From Fulvia fulva (taxonomy: Eukaryota; Ascomycota; Dothideomycetes; Mycosphaerellales; Mycosphaerellaceae): a DNA stretch of 64,000 nt. The stretch spans positions 620,001 to 684,000 of the forward strand of contig NC_063021.1 of the NCBI RefSeq assembly GCF_020509005.1, written 5' to 3'. The translations under genes and the position numbers were made by a program. The notes under the pieces are model-generated. The model ran no database searches, was not told the origin of the DNA, and was given only the letters and a program-made list of their open reading frames with translations. Below are positions 54,311-64,000 of the stretch, piece after piece; position 1 is the stretch's first letter; every line of letters starts with the position of its first letter.

Positions 54311-55994
54311 ATGGCGCTGATATTGATTCTGTACAAGGTTCTTACCAGGGCGACAGCATTGTTGTGTACAATTGTTGGCCTGATATACTACTTCTTCCTT
54401 CGCCCACCCAGAGAACCAAAGCACATTCCAGCAGTGCCCTTCTGGGTCACCCTTGTTCCGCTGTTCAAAGATACCGATCAATTGAAGCTCTACAAGAAAT
54501 ACATCAAAGAGCCGCTTCTGAGACATGGCGCTGTCAAAATCTTCTTTGGATCACAGTGGAATCTGCTTGTTCAGCGGCCTAGCTATGTTGCCCAGATCTT
54601 CAAGCATGAGGATGATTACATGAAGAGTGGCAACCAGAAGAAGATCCCTGGGAGCGTCCTAGCAAGGTAAGCACTGAAACGTAGAAGGCATCGTCTGTCT
54701 CAGACATGTCTGGCACCATCCGCTGAGACATTACCACGTGGGTCTCGAGTATAGCTAACACCTTTCTGTTTGGCAGCTTCCTGGGTGACAATATCATTTC
54801 CAGTCATGGAAACGTCTGGCGACTGTATCAAGAGATCATAAAGCCGGGTCTGCAAGGAGGGTGGAGCATCGATGCTGTTCACGATACCGCCTCCATACTT
54901 CTATCACAACTCATCGATGGGACATACTCAGAGGGTCCTACACCGAAGTCGATACCAGTCCAAGAATACCTCCAACGATACACAATCGCAAACCTCGTCC
55001 AGACTCTGCTCGGTGTCGATGTCAACATGATCCACGACCAAACCTTCGAAATCAGCAAGATCCAAACTCGAGTCAAAGGCCAAATCTTCAACCCCATCTT
55101 CATGAACTTCCCCTACCTCGACACCTTGGGCCTCACAAGCCGCGAGGCCGCCCGTCGCGATGCAGGTCATTTCACAGATCGCCTCTTATCCATGCTGAAT
55201 GGCCCTCGAGGCATATCCGAAAAGCAATCCGACTCGATACCAGAAAATCAATACAAACCCGTCGGCCATCGGTTGAAGGACGCCTGGCGCGACGGACGAA
55301 TCACGGAATAACAACTCCGCGACAACATCACCATTGTCTTCGTAGCCGGGCAGGAGAACCCTCAGCTAGCGCTCCTCTCGGCTCTCTACCTCCTCGCCAA
55401 ACACCCCGAATGGCAGGACAAACTCCACGCCGAGGCGATGGGCGTGCAGACAGACCGCCCGACATCAGACCAACTAAACGACCTCCTCCACCTGACGACC
55501 TGCATAACAGAATCCCTCCGCCTCATGCCCCCCATCGGTCAACTCATCAACCGCCTCGCCACATCATCCCTGACCCTCGGTGAAGACCACGTCGTGCCGG
55601 AGGGGACGTATGTAGGCTACAACTCCTACGCGACGAACTGTGATCCGGATGTGTGGGGGAAGGATGCGGATGAGTTCATCCCCGGGAGGTGGGGCGAGAC
55701 GATTGAGGAGGTGAGGAAGCAGTATCGGAGGCAGAAGGCGAGGGCGGAGTTGATTAGGTTTCATGGGGGGAGGAGGGCTTGTCTTGGGGAGGGGTTTGCG
55801 ATGGTGGAGTTGAAGGTTACGGTGTTTATGCTGGTGAGGTGGGTGAGGTGGAGCTTGGATGAGGAGTGGGAGGAGAAGATGACGCCGGTGAGTGAATGTC
55901 TTAAGTTCGATTTTTGAAGTGTTGCTGATACGTCTTTGTGCAGGCTGGGCCGCTGGCGCCGAGAGGGCTAAGGTTGGTGTTTGCAAAGCGGTAA
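54311..55994 (+). pseudogene. DIT2: CYP56/DIT2-like cytochrome P450, premature stop
   Basis: Membrane P450 of the CYP56 type; in yeast Dit2 couples N-formyltyrosine made with Dit1. Exons 54,311-54,666, 54,777-55,887 and 55,944-55,994; introns 110 bp (with GCTAAC branch site) and 56 bp. Phases agree and the frame is 505 codons apart from one stop. An N-terminal hydrophobic anchor is followed by RPPREPKHIPAVPFWVTL, YKKYIKEPLL.RHGAVKIFF and GDNIISSHGNVWRLYQ, as in CYP56. The I-helix reads VFVAGQENPQL (Gln where His is usual), ExxR is ESLR, and the heme loop is FHGGRRACLGEGF with Cys454. Codon 297 (55,309-55,311) is TAA, just before the I-helix, so the product would lack the heme ligand. A recent lesion is likely because nothing else is broken. 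Confidence 0.9.
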
Positions 55995-56284
55995 ATCGCC
56001 TTTGTTGGCGGCATCGTGCTTCGTGGATAGTCTCTTGTGAGACATGTGGATGATGCCATGCTGAGAGCTCCAGAGATGCTTACCGGTCCTGGTAACAATG
56101 GGTGGGCATACGTGACCTCTGAGCATAGCAGTAATCCCCTTGCCTGCACAAGATTCCGGCATTCCGCTCAAGCGTGTCTTAAAATTGGCTTGTACTATGT
56201 TCACGAGGATAGCACCGACTGCTCACACGTACGATGAAATGACTACCCATACATACGCCCGATCACCTCTCTCCCGTCACTCTC

Positions 56285-57748
56285 TTACGCCATATTACTC
56301 CCCCTCGTAACCCACCCATCCGCCAAATCAACCCCCTTATCAAACCTATTCCCGGGATCATGAAACTTCTTCACCTCCCTCAACCTCCCCCAATTCTCCC
56401 CAAACACCTCCTCCAAATCATTCCACTCATGCAAAAACCCCGCATGCCACTCCCCCATCCACGCCTCTCTCCCCCCAATCTCCAGCCCCGCCTCCTCAAA
56501 CCTCTTCATCACCAGTTCCCTTATCCCCATCCCATTTTTAGGGTGCTCGTTAGGATCGCAGCCGAGGACGAGTTGCATTACGTGCCGACGCCCTCGGCCT
56601 CGGGGCCAGGCTGTGGAGGTTTTGGAGGGGGTGGAGTTGAAGGCGGGTTCTTGCATGAATTCGAGGAGGACTGTGCTGCCGGTGCCGAAGGCGTGGTGGA
56701 GGTGGTATGAGTCTTCGTACCATTTGAAGGCGCGGATGAGGGTTTGGGGGTCGAGGGAGGAGATTAGGGGGGCGGAGAGCCAGAACATGTTCTTGCCTTG
56801 GTAGTTTTTGAAGCTGTCGGCTAGGGCGTTGACGTCTTTGAACGAGCAGCTTGTTCCGACCGTTTCAACAGCACCGGGGAGGTTCCATGCCCAGGCGAAG
56901 CCCTCTTCGCTGCGGGCGTGGGCTTCGCCATGGAAGTCGATGGGCATTATTGCGATGTTGGGCTTCGCGCCTTGGTCGGGAGTTCCCATGCCGGGACCTT
57001 GGTTCGTGATGTGCATAGCAACTTTAGGGTCTGAGGGCCGGGCGTGCATGGCTGCGACGGCTTTGCTGGTTTCTGCGAGGGAGGAGTACGGGATTGAGAT
57101 GATGCCTGCGAAGATGTCTTTGGGGACTTTCTTCGCGTGCATCTTTGGTGCTGTGACGACGCCAAAATTCCCTCCTCCAACGCGGAGAGCCCACATGAGA
57201 TCTGGTTCCTGTTTCGCCGCCCAGACTGTCCTCCCCGCGCGGAGGACGACTTGGGCGTCGAGGAGGTTTTGAGGGTCGGAGATCATGCCGTGTTCGTGGC
57301 TGAGCCAGCTGAGCCCGCCGACGAGGGCGCCGCCCGTGACTCCTACCCAGGTGCCGCGGGGGAAGAGGCAGGCGTAGCTATCGGTCTTCTCTTCCATCAA
57401 CTTATCGACTTCACCCCATGACCAGCCGGCACCTAGAGTGACGGTCGCCGTACTTGGCTCCCAGAGAAAGTCCTTGAAACCGTGCATGCTGGGACAAACG
57501 TCGGAGGCAGATGCTCCGCCTGTGCCGGTGTTACCGATGCAGAAGTCGATGTCTTTGTGGGTGTGGAGATACTTGACAACCTGCTGCATTGTGGGAAGAT
57601 CTCGAGGTTCGACGACAAGCTGTGGATGACGGTCTGCCCAGACTGACCATGGCGCCGATTTGGTGGAGAACTCGTCGTCGGATCGTGTGTAAGTTGCGCC
57701 TGGGCATAGAGCTCGAAGCTCTGAGGTTTCCTGGTCGGTGATGGTCAT
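56285..57748 (-). CDS. FAD-linked oxidase (PCMH-type FAD-binding, berberine-bridge-like)
   Basis: 487 aa, no intron needed, intact. PCMH-type FAD-binding domain about residues 40-215 with GNTGTGGASASDV (70s-80s), GWSWGEVDKLM, GTWVGVTGGALVGGLSWLS and GGGNFGVV (191-198); the BBE-type C-terminus ends WGRLREVKKFHDPGNRFDKG. The usual His of the RGGGHS-type loop, which anchors FAD covalently in many relatives, is absent (GTGG instead), so FAD is probably held non-covalently or by one bond. No signal peptide is seen, unlike secreted relatives. Such oxidases act in many fungal secondary pathways. It lies tail-to-tail with the P450, 290 bp apart, and could oxidise the isocyanide product, but membership in the cluster is inferred from position only. 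Confidence 0.85.
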   Translation of the reverse strand: MTITDQETSELRALCPGATYTRSDDEFSTKSAPWSVWADRHPQLVVEPRDLPTMQQVVKYLHTHKDIDFCIGNTGTGGASASDVCPSMHGFKDFLWEPSTATVTLGAGWSWGEVDKLMEEKTDSYACLFPRGTWVGVTGGALVGGLSWLSHEHGMISDPQNLLDAQVVLRAGRTVWAAKQEPDLMWALRVGGGNFGVVTAPKMHAKKVPKDIFAGIISIPYSSLAETSKAVAAMHARPSDPKVAMHITNQGPGMGTPDQGAKPNIAIMPIDFHGEAHARSEEGFAWAWNLPGAVETVGTSCSFKDVNALADSFKNYQGKNMFWLSAPLISSLDPQTLIRAFKWYEDSYHLHHAFGTGSTVLLEFMQEPAFNSTPSKTSTAWPRGRGRRHVMQLVLGCDPNEHPKNGMGIRELVMKRFEEAGLEIGGREAWMGEWHAGFLHEWNDLEEVFGENWGRLREVKKFHDPGNRFDKGVDLADGWVTRGSNMA

Positions 57749-58525
57749 TGTGATGCTTGATGTCTCTGTTCGATTGCGAGCGGTGAAGGCTGCGCAGGAT
57801 TAGTCGTCAAGCTGTGTATAGAGGTCTTTCTTATGCTGTCTCTTTTGTAGGCAAGACTAGTGTAGCGTAGGATTTGCCGCTGAGCGGCTGTGTTTCGAGA
57901 GTGAAGTCTTCAGCTGCAGGATTCCGGACGGCAACAGCCGAATCCTTCAAACTTCAACCAGTGGTCGGCGAATGCTTTGTTTATGATCACGTTGCCGAAG
58001 ATGATGGTAGATGGTAGGATGACCTGGGCAACAAGGTCATATATGGATGGCGCTGCTTTCATCGATGCCCTAGGATATTTGGAAGTTGTGAATGACCTGT
58101 TCTGTATTAGCTCGTCCAGGAGTGTCCACTTAGGGCTCAAGAGGCAAGAAGCTTGATTCCGCTGACAGGAGCTAGCTCACCATTGAGACATGTTGCAGCT
58201 CGACGAACCAGCCCTAATGAGATAGAGACCTGATCTGGCCAGCGTCCCACGTATGTTACTCCGCTCGAGCCACTCCGCTCGAGCACAGGTTGTCATGCTT
58301 GATGCCAGCTCTGCCAGAATCGGCCATCACGCAGCAGATACCGCAAATTCGTGAGAATCGAACTCTGACCAGATGCGATGGACTTGCTGTATAGGTCGAA
58401 GACGTTGCAGTATGACGCTTGCCAAGATCCTACTTCGCAGTCTGCGAATTCGAGTCCGAGATATGGAACGTCCTCAAAGCCTCCAGATCGGCGGCGGCGA
58501 CTGGTACCTTGCGAGTAGCCAGTGC
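57749..58525. other. Intergenic region, no gene recognised
   Basis: About 0.8 kb upstream of the FAD oxidase and downstream of the acyl-CoA dehydrogenase-like gene. A short tandem repeat (CCGCTCGAGC twice, at about 58,261-58,282) is visible. The open frame on the minus strand at 57,910-58,140 has no features and is not called. Confidence 0.45.
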
Positions 58526-59924
58526 CTAGTAGCTACGCGGCAGACCAAGCGCTTTCTCTCCAATGAAGTTCATGATCATTTCCTGCACTACAGTCAGTAT
58601 CGCCATTTGCGAGCGTTAGCTTGGTGGGACAACTCACTCTGCTCACAGGCGCCAATCTGGGCACAAAACACTCTCGCAAATATCGCTCCACATGATACTC
58701 CGCCGCATATCCCATTCCACCCATACTCATCACACTTCTCTCACACGCAGTGTAGGCAGCCTCCGCAGCGACGTACTTGGCACTATTCGCCGCCACCCCG
58801 ACTTGATGCTGTGTGATACTATCATCATACTCTGGATGATCTGGCGAGCTGCGATCGTAGAGTCTAGCGGCGTGGTACGTCGCTAGCTTTGCTGCTTCCA
58901 GTTGCATGTACGCGGACGCCAGAGGGTGCTGGATGGCTTGATTTTGTCCAATGGGTCTGCCGAAGACGACACGCTCGCGAGCGTAGTCTGTTGACTTCTT
59001 GAGGGCTGCGTATCCCAGACCGAGGGCTTCGCCAGCGAGGAGACAGCGCTCGGCGTTCATGCCGTGGAGGATCTGCTTAAAGCCGCTGCCTTCCTTGCCG
59101 ATCAGGGCGTCTTTCGGGACGTAGTAGTTATCGAAGAAGACTTGATTGGCGTCGACTGCTCGGCCGCCCATCTTGCGGATCTTCTTGATTTCGAGACCAG
59201 GGTCGTCTTTGTTGAGGTCGATGTAGAGCATGCTGAGACCTTCGCTGGGCTTGGTGACTTCATCGAGGGGTGTCGTTCGAGCGAGCAGGACCATTTTGTC
59301 GGCGATTTGGGCGTTGGTGATCCAGATCTTTTGGCCTGTGATGCGGTAGCCGTCGCCTTCTGGTGTGGTGGTGGTTTTGAGCTTGAGGGTGTCCAGACCG
59401 GTGTTGGGTTCTGTAACGCCGAAGCATGTTCGCCATTCGCCGCTGATGATCTTCTTCAAGAAACGATCTCGTTGTTCTTCTGTTGCAAACTTTGCCACTG
59501 GCTGAGTTGCGTATACGTTCGCGTGTATTGATTGTGCTCCTGCCATGCCGGCGCCACTTTCTGCGATGCTTTGCATCATCATGGTGGCCTCTGATATGCC
59601 CAACCCTGAGCCTCCCAGATTCTCAGGCAGTGCAATGCCTATCCAGCCATCTTTGGCCAATGCTGCATGGAGTTCGTGAGGGTATTCTGAGCTGTAGTCT
59701 TTCTCCATCCAGTAGTCGTCTGGGAAGTTGGAACAAACCTTCATGATGCTTTCTCGGACAGTCATCTGCTCTTCTGTGAAGCCAGAGGTCTCCATCAGAT
59801 CTCGCCTCCGCGGCGTCTCGGAAAAGGCACGTGTTGTACATCTTGATGCGGTTGATAGAATGGGTCGGGGAAGAGAAGCAGTGCGAGAGGCCATACGCAA
59901 CGAGGAGAGGAGTGTCTGGGCCAT
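58526..59924 (-). CDS. Acyl-CoA dehydrogenase-like flavoprotein, probably mitochondrial
   Basis: Exon 1 is 58,638-59,924 and exon 2 58,526-58,582, with a 55-bp intron (GTGAGT...CAG, phase 0), giving 447 aa ending GLPRSY. The N-terminus is rich in Ser, Arg and Ala without acids (residues 1-40), a mitochondrial presequence. Family motifs follow: DGWIGIALPENLGGSGLG, CFGVTEPNTGLDTLKLKT, GQKIWITNAQIADKMVLLAR, GGRAVDANQVFFDNYYVP, RERVVFGRPIGQNQAIQHPL, and SMGGMGYAAEYHVERYLREC. The segment after this reads FVPRLAPVSREM where classical members have I-(Y/F)-EGT-x-E with the catalytic Glu, so the base may lie elsewhere or the reaction may differ. It could belong to acyl/branched-chain catabolism or be recruited to the nearby cluster. 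No lesions. Confidence 0.88.
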
Positions 59925-60108
59925 GATGAAATGATAGCGACTTCACTAGTGGACTCACATGTAAGCAGAGGGAAATGCAATCCGAGTGGAGGTGTATATA
60001 ATGTTGTAAACGGAGCGACAGCGATGTCGGTTGAGGGGAATATACATACCGATCTTCACGGGAATAAGGTTGATGATGGACGATGCCGTGTACGGTTAAG
60101 CTCAGGTA

Positions 60109-60175
60109 CTTAGCCTACGTGGTCTCAGCTTCTACGCTATACTGCAAGCGGGCGCGAAGCTGTACGTAGGCTAAG
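60109..60175. repeat. 67-bp imperfect palindrome at the right border of the gene island
   Basis: CTTAGCCTACGT at 60,109-60,120 and its exact reverse complement at 60,164-60,175 flank a second nested pair, CAGCTTC (60,126-60,132) and GAAGCTG (60,156-60,162). The two pairs together form a long hairpin with a loop of about 23 bp. It sits where the base composition turns from ordinary to RIP-type. It could be the terminal remnant of an inverted-repeat element or a hairpin terminator; neither is proven. Confidence 0.6.
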
Positions 60176-60260
60176 AGCGCAAGTCACTTTTTAGTAGATA
60201 GCCCTATAGAGGATTTTTAGATATTATAGTACTACGAAATCGTATATTCTAAAGAGTATA

Positions 60261-61376
60261 ACGTACTTTACTACCGAGCGGGCTATACTACCGAGCGGGC
60301 TACTTTTACTAAGAACTATACTACTTCTACTTTAATTACGACGGTATCTTAATACGACGACATCCTATAGAATCGTTACTAGGAGGATAATTCCTCTTTA
60401 GATTCTTCGCTATCTAGCGAGTCTACTTAATAGGTACGTACATTATACCCCGACTTACTATATTACTTATAGCGTCGTAGCCTTAGTACTAGCCGAACAC
60501 TATCTAGCGACTCTCTACTTACTTCCTACCTCCTAGTATCCTCTAGAGGTATTAATTACGACGCCCTATCGAAGGTTAGAGACCCTCTAGACTAAATGTA
60601 CTTGCGCTTTCGTACTTTCCGCTATATAAGGGCCTCGTTAGACTTACGTAGCTTACTAATCTCGCTTCGTATAAGAGCTATCTAATACGCTATCTCTCTA
60701 CTCCCTCTCTATTACCCTATTAAACGACCTTCCTCTTTCTACTACGCCTTTCTAAACCCGTAACGACGCTCTAAGACGTAATAACACCTATTATAAACCC
60801 TGTCTCGTCGAAGTTATAGGTGTCCTAGTTAAGGATGCTATACTTCTCCTTTATATTACGTATAAGTAAGAACTACTTCTCGATAACGTCTAGATCCTCT
60901 ATTAGGGCTCGCTAACGATCGTATCTACGTGTTATACAAACCTTTAGCTCACGATACCGTCTAATAAACCTGTCTATCTAATTAAGACTAGCGGGCTTAA
61001 GACCCTTCTCTTATAGTAATAAATCGGCCATTACTCGTATACTAGCCTTTAATAGCGGGAAACCTCTAAGATCTAGCTCGAGTATATACTCAAGTATCAC
61101 CCTCTCTTCTAGCTCTATAAGCTTCTTCGAATTAGGCTCGTAGTCACCCCGAGGAGGTCGTCTATTTAATCAATACCCTAGTATAGTTCGAGACGCGTCG
61201 TATACCTTTATAGTAAGTCGATTCGTAATTGTCGCGTCGCGTTTCCTAGCCTAGATAGCTAAGGTCAGTTTGGCCTCGTTTTAAGACAATATACGCTATA
61301 ATAGTAGTTATATAGCTATATCTATAGAAGTGGTACAGTTCTTAGTAAAAGTGGCCCGCTCGGTAGTAAAGCACGT
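60261..61376 (-). mobile_element. pogo/Fot1-type DNA transposon, internally deleted and RIP-mutated (1.1 kb)
   Basis: Terminal inverted repeats begin ACGTRCTTTACTACCGAGC at both ends (60,261 and, reversed, 61,376) and continue through ACTTTTACTAAGAACT for about 45 bp. The left end has an extra 17-bp duplication (TATACTACCGAGCGGGC). TA dinucleotides flank both ends, the Tc1/mariner-pogo target site. On the minus strand the translation, ignoring TAG stops, gives a psq/CENP-B-like DNA-binding region (ITNRLTIKVYDASRTIL, RRPPRGDYEPN) and the start of a DDE domain (NIKEKYSIL, YNFDETGFIIG). Only about 600 bp follow this motif, too short for a full DDE domain, so it is deleted inside. Transposase identity is strong. 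Confidence 0.85.
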
Positions 61377-62764
61377 TAGTAATACTATAGAAATATATTA
61401 TATTTAAACTCGCTTTTTACTATAGGAAGTAGCTTATATCCGTAGAACTACGCGTAAAGCCTATCTATATTAGCTAGTCGTAAAATTAGTTAAAGTATTT
61501 AAAAGTTAAGAATAGTAAGAAATTAGGACCTAAAAAGCCGTCTATTAAATAGGTATAGTATATATACGTATAGAAGTTAGGATAGGTAATAGGGAACGAG
61601 GAAGGACTAATATAATATTCGATAGTATATAGTAGAACAGCTTTTAGTTGTAAAGGTATCTTATTCCCTAGGATTAGAGACGTAGTCTCTTATACCTATA
61701 TAGGGGGAATCTAGATCTCTAGCCCCTACTCCTTTCCCGACGCCTAAGTAGTTTCACCTACGTTTTACTATACGATAACAATCTCTATAGTAGTCTCGTA
61801 CTAACGCTATACTAGTGTCTCGACTAATACGACATACCTGCCGACCTATATTTATAACACCGTCTTCTGTTATACTAGAGTAACCTATTTATAGCTTATT
61901 ACTACTATCTACCGCGGAACTACTAGTAATATAACTAGTTAGAGAACTTAGTTATCGCCGCGATATATACAATTAAATTATCTAGCTAGCCTAGGGTATC
62001 GCGGCCTATATAATTAGTAATAGCAATTATAAGCTATATTTCGAGAATAGCGCGTATCTAAGGTAGAGTACCGTAAGTATTAAAGCTTCGTAGTACGTCC
62101 CCGAGCTCCGAGGCGCGATTAATAAATAACTACTAGTTAGCTCTAGTAAAGATACTAACGAGGTTAGTTATAGCTATTTGTTACGGTTCACCTCGTAAGA
62201 CTATACTTAGTGTTACGTGACCTAGTACGCTAGCGCGCCCGGATCCTAGACCCTAACCTCGACGTTTACTTTATCGCGGCTTCGCGACTTTCTTATCTTC
62301 TCTTCTTTATAGAACTTATTCGATTCTAAGGTATTAATACGTTTACGCCCTATCTTACGCTTTATCCGTATTATTAAGTTCTACCGCCCTTAGATCGCCG
62401 AGCCGTACGATTATAGACTACGTATCGCCGCTACGACCGCGTACGACCGAGACTCGAATAGCCGTAGGTACTAATACGACTATTAGACTAGACGAATCAT
62501 CCTTTATCCTAAGACTTAACCTAAACCCTTTTATGAAGGCGTTCCTCCGAGAAGCCTAATAAAAGTAGAACGGTATACTTAGCGTAGCGTAGTAAGAGGT
62601 AGAAGACGAGTCGTAGTAGGATCCGGATTTCAACGATACCGTAGGTATAGAACGACTACGTAATATAGCGTAAGAGATATAGAACGAGACTTAGGGTCGC
62701 GGAGATACTAAGTAGGCTCGTTAGTAAGAGGAAGAACGTCGGCGCTAGAAGTACTAAGAGCTAC
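61377..62764. other. RIP-mutated DNA of unknown origin
   Basis: About 1.4 kb with TpA-rich RIP composition and no surviving frame. The part 62,240-62,760 is less A/T-rich and, on the plus strand, contains stretches rich in Asp, Glu and Arg codons (62,590-62,750), suggesting a formerly coding, perhaps gag-like, sequence. No family could be named. Confidence 0.4.
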
Positions 62765-63220
62765 TATATAGATAGATAGATAGATAGATATTTCATTAAG
62801 CTATTATAGTGCCCTTTAGCCTATATAGCTATACTATCTTGTTTTTGTATATATAGAGGGGAAACCGTATTAGTAAAAACCCCTCCTCCTTCCCGCCTAT
62901 CTTTTCCTCCTAGTTATCGTCTTAAATTTCCCTTATTAGGGGTACGCTAGTGTTATAGGCCTACCCTAATAACTACCCTATATACAACCCCCCTCGCTTC
63001 CGCCTCTTGTCTATCTACTCCTCCGTCTCGCTAGCGAGGCTAAACTACTAGAGGTATCCCTACTATAGTATCTACCGAGAGATTCGGCGAATGTTATCTT
63101 TATCCCTAATAATTGACTTATAGTCTCTCCTTCCCGCTTAGTGCCTCTAATTTCTCCTACCTCTCGCCTACTACGGGCATCGTAGTAGCATATGTTCTAG
63201 GTTTTACGATAGGTAGCTAC
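62765..63220 (-). mobile_element. LINE C: 3' fragment of a LINE B-like element
   Basis: The minus-strand 3' end abuts GATA repeats at 62,768-62,790. It then shows the 3' region pattern also seen at the end of LINE B: a TAGTGCCCTWTAGCCTATA block, GGGAAACC, AAAACCCCTCC and, near 62,935-62,980, GGGGTACGCTAGTGTTATAG, which matches 25,440-25,460. It is cut off at about 63,220, where LINE A copy 3 starts in opposite orientation. Confidence 0.72.
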
Positions 63221-64000
63221 ACTATAGGTAGACCCGGCGCTACGGTAGAGGAAGTACGTATAGGCAATATTACGGAAAGCTAAACAGAATATAGTATTAT
63301 ACTAGAGGCTCACTACGTCTATATAGGGGGCGGACTTCCGGTAGTTACGACTTCTATATACGGCTATTATACGGCCAGTCCTTACCTATAGTAGCTAAGT
63401 ATAGTCCTTAGGCGAGAGGGCCTACCTATCGAAGGGACTCGTCGCGCCGCTAGCGAAGATCTAAAACTAATGCCTAAGGAAGGTCACCGGGGCATATAAG
63501 TCGATACTAACGAGGATGCTTAAGTACGAGACCGCTATACCGCCGATCGACCTATATATCTAGGGACTACGGACCTCCTACTTAGGCAAGTCGGTATAGT
63601 ACCTAGTATAGAAGGTCATCGCTAGTATAGTCGTAAGGGCCCGTAAATTAGTACTAGCGTATAAGGGCATTCGACCCGGAAACGAGCCGAACTACCGGGC
63701 AAGGGACGAATAGCTAGTAATATAATAGGAAGGTAAGAAATCGTTTATAGAGCAACTATAGAAAGAGAGGTAGAACAACTAGGTTGTAGGGCATAGTAGA
63801 CGCCCTTAGCTAGCGGGACAACCTAAGGAATAGTTAGCTACAAAATCCGCGGTTAAGTACCCCCCGAAGCTTATCTACTACCGCCTTACGAGGGTATAGA
63901 GTAGCATAGTAACCTAACTACGAAGCGAACACATCGGCCTCTAGGGGTACCTATTATAGAGGAAGGTTCTAGGATACACGAATACTAGCTACCCCTACGG
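63221..64000 (+). mobile_element. LINE A copy 3: 5'-truncated, RIP-mutated, runs out of the window
   Basis: From about 63,221 the sequence matches LINE A copy 2 at 24,127-24,905 almost base for base (GACCCGGCGCTACGGTAGAG onward), covering the end of the reverse transcriptase and the region before the C-terminal CCHC motif. It starts in the middle of ORF2, so it is 5'-truncated as is common for LINE insertions, or broken by rearrangement. It shares most RIP-type changes with copy 2. Confidence 0.88.

Noticed and set aside
54861..55583. 240-codon plus-strand frame
   Set aside because: Arg/Pro/His-rich alternative frame of the P450 exon; P450 motifs are in the other frame on both sides of the stop.
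59064..59531. 155-codon plus-strand frame
   Set aside because: Antisense to the acyl-CoA dehydrogenase-like gene; Asp/Val-rich shadow.
1..64000. CRISPR arrays, bacterial operons, phage genes
   Set aside because: No regularly spaced identical repeats and no bacterial-type genes; introns and RIP show a fungal nuclear genome.

Overview
The window looks like nuclear DNA of a filamentous ascomycete, most likely a Dothideomycete. The genes are small-intron (about 48-110 bp, GTAAGT-type donors, CTAAC/CTGAC branch sites) and encode an ORMDL protein, an Air1/2-like zinc-knuckle protein, a DIT1-type isocyanide synthase and a CYP56-like P450. The transposon-rich parts show the classic repeat-induced point mutation (RIP) signature: CpA/TpG nearly absent, TpA very frequent, CpG kept, and coding frames broken mainly by TAG/TAA. 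The genus cannot be fixed from this sequence alone.

Layout. (1) 1-34,860 is a nested stack of retroelements. A Ty1/copia element (plus strand) is split by LINE D (6,054-11,564), by LINE A copy 1 (11,596-16,581) and by a Ty3/gypsy element (16,995-34,130, minus strand, two 184-bp LTRs, 5-bp target duplication). The gypsy element holds LINE A copy 2 (20,371-30,278), which itself holds LINE B (25,273-30,209). Target-site duplications support most of this order. A further LTR element lies at 1-2,930. (2) 34,861-60,260 is a gene island of ordinary base composition: PrxQ-type peroxiredoxin, Air1/2-like protein, ORMDL, a broken NmrA-like oxidoreductase, a small secreted cysteine-containing protein, a coilin-like nuclear protein, isocyanide synthase, MFS transporter, CYP56-like P450, FAD-linked oxidase and an acyl-CoA dehydrogenase-like protein. 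(3) 60,261-64,000 is RIP-mutated again: a 1.1-kb pogo/Fot1-type element, unassigned DNA, a truncated LINE C and a truncated LINE A copy 3.

The most interesting unit is 47,670-55,994, probably extending to 57,748: isocyanide synthase (minus), divergent MFS transporter (plus) and CYP56-like P450 (plus), the same three functions as DIT1, DTR1 and DIT2 of the yeast dityrosine pathway, followed by an FAD-linked oxidase. All three core genes are broken: a 1-bp deletion in the synthase, a stop plus a 1-bp deletion in the transporter, and a stop in the P450 before its heme cysteine. The oxidase reads intact. Every in-frame stop in the damaged island genes is TAA or TAG, compatible with CAA/CAG to TAA/TAG change, i.e. 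the RIP mutation type. This looks like a recently silenced dityrosine/xanthocillin-type isocyanide cluster between RIP-mutated transposon blocks. Between transporter and P450 lie two adjacent inverted-repeat elements, one enclosing degenerate telomere-like CCCTAA repeats. No rRNA, tRNA or CRISPR was found.
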